From: Escallonia rubra
Taxonomy: Eukaryota > Streptophyta > Magnoliopsida > Escalloniales > Escalloniaceae
DNA length: 64,000 bases
Direction: 5' to 3'
Assembly: GCA_033065855.1 (NCBI GenBank)
Contig: JAVXUO010000724.1
Coordinates: 90,101 to 154,100, forward strand
How positions within the stretch are numbered: the first letter of the stretch is position 1; every line of letters starts with the position of its first letter. This document shows positions 21,675-33,344 of this stretch, piece after piece. The position numbers and the translations under genes are program-made. The notes under the pieces were generated by a model that was not told the origin of the DNA, ran no database searches, and saw nothing but the letters and a program-made list of their open reading frames with translations.

Positions 21675-22795
21675 ATATATTGTCCGTTTGGAACCAATTC
21701 TTTTATGATTTGAATTTCAGATTTGGAATTCAATTCACTTCTTTTTATTTGGAACGAAAGGGAATTCAAATCACGGAATTTCAATTTTGTGTTTGGAGAA
21801 CAGAAAAAATGGAAAGGTAAAAATTTTTAGACAATTATATTCTTGACTTACAATAAAAAAAATAAATTACGATAAGTGGTTTCAAGTGTGCTAGTGCCAC
21901 CACATGGTGGTGGCGGCAGCACTGCACGGGGTAGCAACATTGACGGTGGAAGTGGTGAGGTGGTCAAGTGATGGTAGTGGTGGTATTGAGGTGTAACAAG
22001 ATATAATTGGTGGTCGTCAACTGGCCCCAATAATGATGCCGGTGATAGTAGTGGTGGCGGCAACGACAACAATAATAATGTTGGCAGCGGTGGTGGCAAT
22101 AGTGGTGGTGGCGAAAGTAGCGATGGTGGCAGTAGTGGTGGCGGCGGTGGTGGCAATAGTGGTGACGGTGGTAGTGACAGTAGTGGTGTCGACAGTGGTA
22201 GTTGTGGCAGTATTAGCGGTACTGGTGATGGCGATGGTGGTGGCAATAGTGGTGGCGGTGGTCATGGCAGTAGTGGTGGCGACGGTGGTAGTTGTGGCAG
22301 TACTGACGATGGTGGTGGTGGCTGTAATGGTGGGGGATGCAGTGGTGGTGGTGGTGGCAGTAGTGGCGGTGACGGTTGTAGTTGTGGCAGTATTGGCGGT
22401 GACGGTGGTGGTGACGGTAGTGTTAGCGGTGGTTGTGGCGGCAGCGACAGTGACAGTGGTGGTGGCATCGTGGCGACAGTAGTATTGGTGGTAGTGGTGC
22501 CGGTGGTGATAGTAAAAGTGATGTGACAGTAGCGGAAATGAAGATGACAGTGGTTGGTTCATTGTTGGAGAGATCCTAAAAAAGGGTAAGATATGTAAAT
22601 AATTACTTTTAATTCAAATAAATCGAAATCCCATGAAATCCGACCATTTTTCATCGGATTTCACACTATAGAAACAAATCCAGTCAAATTCCATGAAATC
22701 CAATTCCAATTCTTTTTTTTTAATGTTCCAAACAACAAAGTTTGAGGATTTGAAATGAAATCCCATCAATTTCATGATTCTAAACACACTCGAGA
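21675..22795. mobile_element. Probable small inverted-repeat transposon around a GGT-rich core
   Basis: The left part has TGTCCGTTTGGAACCAATTC followed by TGATTTGAATTTCAG. Read in reverse, the right part has TGTTTAGAATCATGAAATTG, GGGATTTCATTTCAAAT and GTTGTTTGGAAC. These are imperfect inverted repeats flanking the low-complexity core. I found no clean target duplication, so the borders are approximate. Confidence 0.45.
21890..22545. repeat. GGT/GGC trinucleotide-rich low-complexity block
   Basis: About 650 bases of GGTGGTGGC, GGTAGTGGT and related triplets. Period three keeps open frames on both strands (Val/Ala-rich forward, Thr-rich or Pro/Leu-rich reverse). These compositional frames are not evidence of a gene. 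Longer sub-repeats such as GTGGTAGTTGTGGCAGTA recur near 22194, 22288 and 22376. Confidence 0.85.
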
Positions 22796-23594
22796 TCAAA
22801 ACGAGAAGTGAATGACAACCGTGGGATGGTACATAAAAATGAATATTTGGATTCCACCCTCGGCCAAATTTGGAGTAACAGGAAAAGGCGAGATGAGACG
22901 CTTTCAGAATAATAAAGCGAGTTTATCTTAAAACTCGGCAAATTCTCCGATTTTCCCTTCCATAACCAAAGCCGCAAAATGGTTCTCTACTCCAAAACTG
23001 AAACCTGCGCAGCAACGTTTGAACTCTGTTGGCCTCGGACCTGCACCCATATAAACGACTGCTTGCCAGACACGCGACTTAATCACCACCGCCTGTGCAA
23101 AGCAAGCAAGCACTCTCTGCTCCCTCACGGCCACCACTTCCTTGCCATAATTCTCCTTAAAACCCTGGTATCACAAGGTTATATTATATCTCTCTGTTTC
23201 TGTGTGTGTTTGGTTTAATTTTGTTGTTGAATGGTTGCATATTCATGTCGGTTCTTACTTCTTACCTCAATTAAGGTCACCGGCGATGACCTCCCATGTC
23301 CTTTGCCCCTATTTTCATTCTCAATTGGGCTTTATTTTATTCCCTCTTGGTGCTTCTATCATTCTTTTATCTCATCTTTATGTGTGTATGTACGTAGACA
23401 CGCACTATTACACTCATCGAATAATTTTATATCCTCTGTTTTTGCTTTGCTGAAGTGGTTTCTCTGATAGGATGTCGATGTGCGTAGGTTAATCCAATTC
23501 TGGTAGCGTATTTTATCCGATTCCAAGAGTCGCTGACATGTGTATTGCATATTAGGTAGGGGTCTGCGTGGATAATTAAATCTAACTTATCGCA

Positions 23595-26500
23595 ATGGCG
23601 TCTGCGCAACTGAGTGGTTGTGCGCTCTGTACTAAATTGACAACAACTAGGAGTCGTGGATGGAGCAGAGCGAGGTCATTTTCACCACAACGTTTAGAAC
23701 GAGCTTGCAATTCGCTTGAAATAGTTAACGGCAAGAGCTTGAGATATACGGATATTGGCAGTTGTTCACTATCGACTACTCACCACTCGAGAATGTCATT
23801 GTCTTCGCCGTTTGTCCGTCAAAGGAAGCGCTTTTCTTCGACCGTTAGAAATCAGTTGAGTTCCGATTGCGGCGTTCCTACTTCTGATGTGGATGAAAGT
23901 TCTGCCGTGGAAGAAGCACATGCGGAAAGAGTGAAGTAAGATCTTATACCTGTCATTTAATTCTTTGTATGACATCACTGTACTTCTCAAAGTGTATTGA
24001 CTTATTTCCTATTAGTATTACATTGTTCTTCTGTTACGCTATCCATTTTCCTGTTCGACTTAATGTTATCTGTATGCGAAACTTGAGAAACAGCTTGGAA
24101 TTATTGTTCCTTTTAGTATGGCATATTGTGATTGGAATCTGTTATCTTACGTTTTTTTTTTGTTCTTACATTTTCTCATGGCATTTCTTTCATTATAGGA
24201 ATAGGTAATACAAAAATTGTCGCATGTGTTACGGAATACTGTCAATTTCTTTCCATTCTTCTGATGTGCGCGTGATAGAAGTACTCTAGTAACGATTACG
24301 TAAACATCCCCCCACCCCCCTCTGCCCCTGATTATACATCCACGTATCTAGTTGAATGTAGGGCTATTATGTGAAAATCTTGAATCTTTCTGCTGCTTTC
24401 TTTTTGCATCAAGATGCTTTAAGAACTAGACAGTGAAGTGATTGTCATTATTGGGTCACTGGTGAAGTTTGAATTGTAATGCTTTAGCTGCTTCAGAGCT
24501 GCCGAGCTGGCATATTTACTTCTGTTTTGTAATTATTTATATTTCATGAACATACTCCATAGTTGGTGCTATAAATTGACTAACTCAGGTTCCCTACCTA
24601 AGCAAAATTGAATATGTGTTCCGTTTTTTTGCATCAATAAATTGGTTACTGTAGCCTACTATCTGATCATTATTCCTTCACAGTGGATTGCTGGGGATTG
24701 TTTCTCCGGATACATCTGATAACACCAAAAAGGAGTTTACAGTAAATTCCTCTAGTCATTCAGAATTTCAGGATGTCAAACGTGAGCTTATTTGGCTGTC
24801 CTTGCCAGCACTTGCTGGACAAGCTATTGACCCCATGGCACAACTGATGGAGACAGCTTTTATTGGTAGATTGGGTAAGGTGGTCTGATTTTCCTTTTTA
24901 ACGTCTCAGTTGATTCCTAGTTGGTGTTCTTTTCCCGTATTTCTAAGTGGATAACTGATTATAGTCTTATCTGCATGGGGCAGCCACAAATGCAAATCAA
25001 ATTTAAGTTTGATCAATCCTCGAATTGATCAACATGTTGGAACCACCCCCCAACCCAAAAAAAAAAAAAAAACACAAGAAAAAGAGAAAAGAGGAAAGAA
25101 AAGACGTTTTTGATTAATCTCAATCCTAGAATGCACACAGACTTAAAAAAAATGTAATATAAGCATTGAGAAGGGCTATATTTTCTACTCTCAGGTTGAT
25201 CATCTTTGTTAACGTCTGTTTATTTTCCTAGCTTGGCCAGGGCTTTTCATCATGTTAAATTTTTCGGCGAGGAGGTATGATTGATCTGGGAATTTGTTGT
25301 TCATATGTCATTAGACACTGCTCTTGGATATTAAGCGAGTAGTTGCATGTCTATATGTTTGAAGTTCAGAGCACAAATTTGACTCAGACTAATATTTCAG
25401 TATATCAGAACTCCTGCGTCTGAAATTTGGTTGTTATACAAGGGTAACTAGACTCTGTCTTAATGCATGGCTGCACTATGTGGTAGGGATTAGGATGTGT
25501 CATTGGACAATGCTACTGCAACGATACATGCTATCATGATTCTAGTTGTTCTTATAGTTGGATGGAAATACTGGTAGCAGTATAGCTTGATACAGAAGTG
25601 AAAGCAAGTATTTTGATACTACAGTACAGGTGTATTTTTTATTCGTCTTGTTATAAACTGAGCATTTATCAATTTAATTAGATCAAGCTTTGGAAATTAG
25701 ATCTTGTTTGTCATATGTTGTATGAACTTATCCAAAACTAGAGATTCCCTTTCGCCCTTTTATTCCAAGTATTACTAATAAACACTTTCTATTATCAACA
25801 GGCGCTGTGGAGTTGGCTTCAGCTGGTGTTTCCATGTCAATTTTTAACATTATTTCAAAGCTATTTAATGTGCCTCTCCTTGGTGTTGCTACTTCTTTTG
25901 TGGCTGAAGATATTTCAAACAGTGCAAGCAGAGTTTCCACCGTAGGTGAAGTACAACTGATGTCTAAAGCTTTAATGATCTTTCAATGGGAGAACACATA
26001 CATCTGTTTTATATTTCATTTTATCTGGTACAGAAGAGGGTCAGCAAGGTAGTGCAAATGGTAAACCATTTGATGTTGTAGATAAAAGGCAGCAGCTTTC
26101 ATCCGTATCTACAGCTCTGCTTTTGGCAATTGGCATTGGGATCTTTGAGGCTTTAGCTTTGTGGTTGGGTTCTGGACTTTTTCTTAGTCTGATGAGCGTA
26201 TCATCGGTAAGTTTCAAACTAGTGAGTTTACACTTTATACAAGCTTGTGCATGTGCTTCCTATCTGGGCACACATTTTTGCTTATATGTCATGGTAACAC
26301 TTGTCTGTGTGCCTTTTGAAGGCTCATTCTTACTTGTGGCTACTTACAATAATCATTTGTTACCTTTTTCTGATAAGTAATTTTGCCATAGGCATATTTG
26401 AATCTTGTGGTGACAGATAGTTTGATAGTAGTTGTGCCATACATGCACCAAGGAAATCAGTATATTGGTTCATGATTGATACAACATCTGTGCAATGTAG

Positions 26501-29500
26501 TAGCCGTGTAGTAGCAGTAAACCTGCTTTGTACCATGATCTTCAGACAGTAGATGAGAATCATGAGATAATAAGCATTATTTATACGTACTTAAAGGAAA
26601 GGGGAACATCAGTTAGCAAACTGGAACAACTGCAGATATGTGTATTTCAAACATAAATGCAAAAAGTATTATTTCAAAGAACGCCTAAAATCAATAACGT
26701 AATGGACAAAATGGTAGGGCTCTTTTTCTGTAACATTTATGACTCAAAGAATTTCTCACCTTGGTCTAACAATTTCTGCCATCTTTCTTGTAAGAATGTC
26801 ATGTTTCAAAGGAGCTCCACTAAGAACTTATTTACTTTACAGGCTTCCCCCATGCGCGCTCCAGCACAAAGATTTCTTTCTCTGAGAGCCCTGGGTGCTC
26901 CTGCTGTTGTGGTTTCTTTGGCACTACAAGGCGTTTTCCGTGGATTTAAGGACACAAAGACTCCTGTATTATGTCTAGGCAAGTGTTTGGTTTAGTTTAA
27001 TAAGTATAGTAGGTAAATCACATGGCTAAACAGCCTAAACTAGAGTAAAATTTTCTTTTTGCAAATGCAATTTTTTTTTCTTATTGAAATGTATAAAAAG
27101 CTAGATTGTATCACTTCCATACCACATTAAATTGTCAAACAACGCTTAGTTTAAGAGAAGGGTAGGACAAGTTATTCAAGGACATCTATTGATAGTAGTT
27201 CAAGCATATACACGTTATGGGCATGTCAATCATAGTTGTGGTTGGCTGAAAAATTAAACCTGGTGGTGGTTGTGGTGGAGGGGTAGGGGTAGGGTTTTCT
27301 GCGGCGTATTGGACCTTCACCTTGCGAGGAGGTCTTTCTGGCCCTGCTATCTGAACTCGAGTGTTGGAGCTTTGTTGTTTTTCCACTCTGAGCCTATGCA
27401 GATTGAAGTAGCTTTGCGGAGGCAAGCGTTACACTTGTTGCTCGCCTTTGACTGCTTACATGTGAACTGACTATCACAAGTGAATGACTTTTGCAGCATG
27501 CAATTAGATCTAACATCATGGTTGTTTTTTCTGTCACAGCGTGTTTTTTGTTTGATAACCATATCGTATACAGTATAACTGAATCAAATACCTCTTAATG
27601 CTAACTGATACAGTTGCCTATCTGCAGGTATTGGTAATCTTTCAGCTGCATTTTTGCTTCCCATTCTTATTTATTATTTTCGATTGGGTGTAACTGGAGC
27701 TGCCATTTCTACTGTCGTCTCACAGTATGTGCTTTCTCTGTTAGTCCTTTCCCTCTATATGTTTTTCTTTAACTCCAGTCATGGCTCTTTTTTTGCATCA
27801 GATATATCGTCACCTTTCTAATGATCTGGTATCTTAGTAAGAGAGCTATTTTATTGCCTCCAAGCTTGGAAGCTCTGCAATTTGGTGGCTATGTGAAATC
27901 TGGTAATTCTTTATTTTGGTTGGAAATTTTTTGGCAAGCATTTACTCCGTGCGTTAAAAAAGAGAAAAATGTGAATACCAGCTTATCCTTCGGCTTTAAC
28001 TTAATGAACTGGCTTCTTTTTAGACTTGATTACATGTTGATGAGGAGGTTGAACTGATGTAGTTTTATTTTGTTCTTGGTCTTTACTTCTTCTATTTTTT
28101 ACATCCTTCCAAGTAGCTAGATGCAGAGTATTTACTAGCTGCTATCTAGTGCCATAGATAAAGCATGCTAAAAAGTAACTTTTCCACTTGATGCTCAGAG
28201 AAAGCAGTTAAGCGAGACCTGCTTCCGAGATTTGGTGAGATGCACATGCTCGCATTTGATTAAGATTCCTTCCACATTCCTTTATGAGCTGGAACTTAAG
28301 CCTTTCAACCTCAAGGTGCTCATTAAGCCAGTCATAAATTCTTAGGAGCAGATTTCCAGCAAATGTAGGGCCATCAGAACCCAACACCCCCCCCCCCCCT
28401 CCCGCTACATGCATCCCTCCCCCCGACGTTCCTTTATAGTAAGTTCAGGTTCGAATAGGTCTGCAAGGAAGCAAGCTGATAATTATGTTGACTATTGATG
28501 CTCATAGACATTCAGACTTTGTTGTCGGTATGCATTAAGGCAGATGGATGGGAATCGAATCATCAGTGTTTCTTTCTGATCTTTTCAACCTCCCTTTTGT
28601 TTCCTCGATGTAGTCTGTTTCTGTCACCATGCAATCCAAAATAGTCTTATATTTAAGACTATTTGATAACGCACCATAACTAGAATTGAACGGCAAAAAT
28701 CATGTCAGTAACCAACTGTCTAATAAGATTCTTTCTATATCCAAACCCGGTAAATTTTTTTTTCTTCTGTCAAATCGAAACTATGATTGTTGGTTCGAGT
28801 TGTTATCGGTGCTTACAGCTGCAATTGGGATGATGGGTCTGGCTTTCGTTATGTGCCGTCATCACTGAAAAATTTTAGGTGGATGAGGGGAAAATAGTTG
28901 CGAGATTTGGCGGAGAGTGGTAGAGTGCCAAAGAAGTAGTTTGGGAATAGAGAGTTTGGGGAGCCGTACGTGAGGAGGGAGGCCTTGCTGGGGTTGTGAT
29001 TCTATGATTGTTACTGTGATTGTTTAGTTGAGCACAATTTTTTGTTGGTCTAAAACCATTTTTTCCTTTCATCCTCTGCTTAATCAGGCATGGCATGGGC
29101 AAAGTGCAGTTTGCTTTCTGCTATATTCCTAGGCTCAGCTGTATAGTCCTTTCTGACTTTCATGTATAGTTATGACTAGTCCGGCGAATGAATGAACTCT
29201 GTTAGACATCAGTTGTTGGTCCGCTTACACATAAAAAAGTGGCTAGTCTTATTGTTTCCGTCAAATTTGTGCCTGACTGGTCCGGTTGTCCTTTTAGAAT
29301 GACTATTACAAACTTCACGTCATTATCTTATATGCTAGGTTCGATTTTCAATATCTGCTTTATTTCATTTATCAATAGCTCGACACATTTCGTTAATACC
29401 GTTGACATATATCGCATTACCTTGATAACTTGGACATCTTCTTAGGTGGTTTTCTTGTTGGAAGAACTATGGCAAGCCTCTTGACTATGACATTAGGGAC

Positions 29501-31742
29501 TTCAATGGCTGCTCGTCAGGGTCCACTAGCTATGGCTGCTCATCAGATATGCTTACAAGTGTGGTTGGCAGTATCTATGCTCACAGATTCTCTGGCTGCA
29601 TCGTGTCAGGTATAGAATCTTTCTAAAGTATGTTCTGCTCATTTTTGGATGACAGCGCATATTTTTTTTTTTTTGCTTTTTCTCCACTCAATTTTTGTCT
29701 GTGTATAATTGTTGGGGTCGCGGTTTCTAATAATTGCCTAAACTAATTTGTGAACAACTCTAATGAACGCGTTAAAGCTCGAGTTTGCTACAGGTGCAGC
29801 TTCAAGTTAGCAAAACCTTATCACTTTATGACTTCTTACTACAGATCTCCAGATCATATTAGTTCTAACCCTGTGATGTTTGACTTCAGATTTTGCTTTT
29901 TGTAGGCCTTGGTTGCCAGTTCTATATCTAAACGTGATTACAAAGCTGCAAGGGAAATTACACACTTTGTATTGAAAGTATGCCACACTTTTACGCTCTT
30001 CTTCCATTTAATTTCAAGGGAAAAAAATTAAGATCCGCACGCGTCGCATTTTGAGGGTATTTACTTGTCTGGATATTCCATTGTGGAAATGCAATTGAAT
30101 ATTTTTGTTGTGATCTTGCCGCACATGCCTTTTCAGACAGGACTGGTCGCAGGCGTTTCTTTAGCTGTGGTTTTGGGTCTGTCTTTTACTTCTTTATCCA
30201 CCTTCTTTACCAAGGACATAGAGGTGCTGGGGATTCTCAGAACTGGGGTATTGGTAGGTACAAATATCTGCGTTGTTGCTTTGTGCGATTTTCAATATCT
30301 CATTTTGAATGTGGCTGTGGATTAAGGTGATTTTATCCAAAATGGTGACAGTTTGTCAGTGCAAGTCAACCTTTAACTGCGTTAGCATTTATATATGATG
30401 GCCTTCATTATGGTGTTTCGGACTTCCCTTATGCTGCTTGCTCCATGGTACGTATACAATTTATTACGTGATGTCTTTAAATGGAATTATGTGCACATGG
30501 GGCTTTTTTAACATTTGGACATGATTAACAGATGTTAGTAGGGGCAATATCTTCAGCATTTTTGCTGTATGCCTCTCCTGTTTTTGGTCTTCCTGGTGTT
30601 TGGACAGGGTTGACACTCTTTATGGCATTACGAGCAATGGCAGGATATATCAGGTAAGCTCGACACGAAGATTTGTTGGAGTAAGGTCAATGGTTTTTCA
30701 CATAAAACGGACAAACAGGGATTAGCATAAAGTATTCTCTGCCCCACTTCCTTTGCCTCCCACCTCCACTCATACCCGCCCAAAAAAAAAAAGGGAAGTT
30801 GAAGAGAAATATTCCGCTCCTTTTCGCTCTTTTGGTGAGGGCATGCTGGCTCCCACTGAATAATTTCCGATGCCAAGGAAGCAAGCTCCATGCAGATATA
30901 GCTTGGCTCCTAGCTCCATCTCTGTCAATGTCCTGCTTTTGGAGGAATGGGGCTTGGAGCGGACTTCTAGGTCTACTAATTTGACAGAGTTATAAACTCC
31001 GTTCGTTTTATTAGAAGCTTTTTTAATTAAAAGTGTATTTTCTTTGGCGTTAACAATCATCGATATTTGCTTCTTGGCACTTGCCACTGGCCAGCAAGTT
31101 GGCTCCAACCTTTAGTGTTTTAGATGTTGAGGAAGGCATGTCAAAAGCACACGTTGGGACTTTTCATTGTGCAAGCAAGATTGGCTCCATTACATGAGGA
31201 ACAAGGTGTCTTAGGAAGCACTTACTCTTTGCTGTGTTCCTCGATATAAGGAATGGGAAACACTGGCAGCAAATGATATCTTTGTTGTGTTCCCCACTTC
31301 AAGTGCGTTTTGCGAGCAGCAATGTTTTGAGTGATCGAAATATGGTTCGCAAACCACTTCAGGGAAGCAACTGGACTGAATTGCTTTCATCAAATGAGGC
31401 CATATAGATATTGATAAACTAAGCTGTTGGTGAAACAAACAAAGATGATTTACTGCAAGAATATTAATACGTTATGCTGTACTTTATTTTGTTATTCATG
31501 TATTCTTAAAGTTGACTCACAAAAAAAAAAAAAAATACGATTGTTGTCCCAGGGCCTGAATTTGCACTTCTCATGTCAAAATATGTTGCCTTTTGTATTG
31601 GTTTCACATGCATCTTATTCTGGACCATTTTTTGGGTTGCATTTTCAGATTATCGTCAAAAACTGGTCCATGGTGGTTTTTGCATGGGGACGTGAAGCCA
31701 TCTGAGGTCAGTGCGTGCTTTTATATCTTTGTTGTGATCTGA
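23595..31742 (+). CDS. DTX45: Plastid MATE-family transporter, DETOXIFICATION 45-like
   Basis: Thirteen exons join in frame: 23595-23935, 24684-24874, 25802-25945, 26034-26206, 26843-26978, 27628-27724, 27802-27902, 29446-29609, 29906-29977, 30137-30253, 30352-30447, 30532-30653 and 31649-31742 (615 aa). The first 110 residues are Ser/Arg-rich and lack membrane segments, as in a chloroplast transit peptide. Then come MATE hallmarks: LPALAGQAIDPMAQLMETAFIGRLG, GVATSFVAEDIS, LRALGAPAVVVSLALQGVFR, SMAARQGPLAMAAHQICLQV and ASQPLTALAFIYDGLHYG. MATE proteins export organic ions or metabolites using an ion gradient; this clade, with EDS5/DTX47 as a relative, sits in the plastid envelope. Exon 5 ends in a GC donor (GCAAGT at 26979). 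The C-terminus is uncertain: the frame runs to TGA 31740-31742, but GAG|GTCAGT at 31707 could splice onward. The ATG at 23595 is the first in frame. Confidence 0.9.
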
Positions 31743-33344
31743 CCTTTGTGGGAACGCATGTGTCTCATATTTTTGTATCTAAAAACAAAATTTCCAGTTT
31801 CTCTTGTTTCTTTCTTTCTTAGATTTGGACTAATGTACATATGTTCCATCAACATTCGTCATTTTAGATCTGTCAAACTGGACAGTTACGAAGTTTGGTT
31901 ATATGACTACCTTACCTGCTCAAAATTTCAGCTTCATGGTTGAAGCATGGGAGTAGTCTGGATTTTAGATTGGGTGCCGGGCACTTTTGAGCTCTATGAC
32001 ATGTTGGATACTCACAAGTAGGAATTTATTCTTCTCCCTTCATTTACTTTCCTTGTGTATTGTTTCTGGCTATGCTCTGTTATGTTTGGTGAAAAAGGTT
32101 ATTTTATAAGCTTCTTTTTACATGGTCTACACTGAACAATTATTCTATGCTTGTTACATAAAAACTTAACGTGAAAAGATGCTTCTCAAAAAACAAATGT
32201 TTCGTTCAAAGCCTCATAGTATGTACACAACACACACTTTCGATGGCTTTATCTTTGTAATAATCGTTGTTGGTCATCTGATGCAGGTTATCTAGCTTAG
32301 ATCTGTCATATAAAAATGGTGCAAGACAATGCCTCTTACCTATGGCTCTGACAAGCATTAGAGAAGTCATAAAGTTCAAATTAGGATAAATTCTCCATCA
32401 AAGCTCCATGATTGTCTAGATGAATTTTGCAGCTGTTTACTTTTACCAATGAAATTTAGTTCACCTTCTGTATATTTTTTCTTTTTTTGGATGCCATTCA
32501 CATTCTGTGTTCCCCCCCCCCCAGCAATGTGAGAGCAAAACCAATGAAATTTAGTTAACCTTCTGTATCTTTATTCTTTTTTTGGATGCAATTCACATTC
32601 TGTGTTTCCCCCCTTAGCAATGTGAGAGCAAACAGTAGTTTAACAAGAAATATTTTCACAATGTCCTTTGAGCTCTTGTATCGTGAGATGGAAGGAAAAA
32701 AAAAAAAAGGTCACATGCTTCGCTTTTGTCACTAAAAACTTTATTTGTGTTGTTGATATTCACAACAATAGCGACAAGGTTGGGCTCAAATGGCTAAAGT
32801 GAAGGTCAAATCTCAATTGCCTATTTGTGCTTGGCCCTGAGTTGGCATAAAAATTAGGTGCTGTCGTTATGTGCTAAGGTGATGAACGGTTGGAAGTATT
32901 GAGCCTAATATTGTGCAAACAACTCAATTTATCCTCTCTACTTTCTACCCCACATCTTTGATGAAGTTTCTTGGATTTCACTCAAGGAAAACTTATATCC
33001 TCTCTGATCTTCAGAGCCTGATGTACCCACCAAAACAAAGTCGTTGGCAAACTAAACAGAATTATAGACGGCATTCCAGTGGTTCCAAGTGTAAACTGCA
33101 AAATTTATGAAGTTGGTTTAACAGGGCAGCACTCTCATTGATACGTCCCCTCCAAAAATGTGGGATTATTCAGAAGAATATCTCTCCGAGATGCTGCATC
33201 TCAGAGAAAATAAATAGAAATCGAACTGCTGCATCTCAGAAAAGAAAATCGAAATCATTTCAAGAATGGCTGTGTAAGAACCTCCAGCAAGACGCTAGTC
33301 TGATGATGATCACCCAGACGATTAGGAACATAACTTTCAGGAGC
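31743..33344. other. Intergenic between convergent DTX45-like and IDH genes
   Basis: AT-rich, with T-runs, poly-C tracts (32513-32522) and a 95-bp direct duplication. It holds the 3' flanks of both neighbours. No further exon recognised. Confidence 0.45.
32446..32632. repeat. 95-bp direct tandem duplication
   Basis: CCAATGAAATTTAGTT through GCAATGTGAGAGCAAA occurs twice, from 32446 and from 32541. The copies differ at a few bases and in the length of the C-run (10-11 versus 6). Confidence 0.85.

Noticed and set aside
22017..22562. 181-codon Thr-rich minus-strand frame and 149-codon Val-rich plus-strand frame
   Set aside because: Pure triplet-repeat composition in the GGT-rich block.
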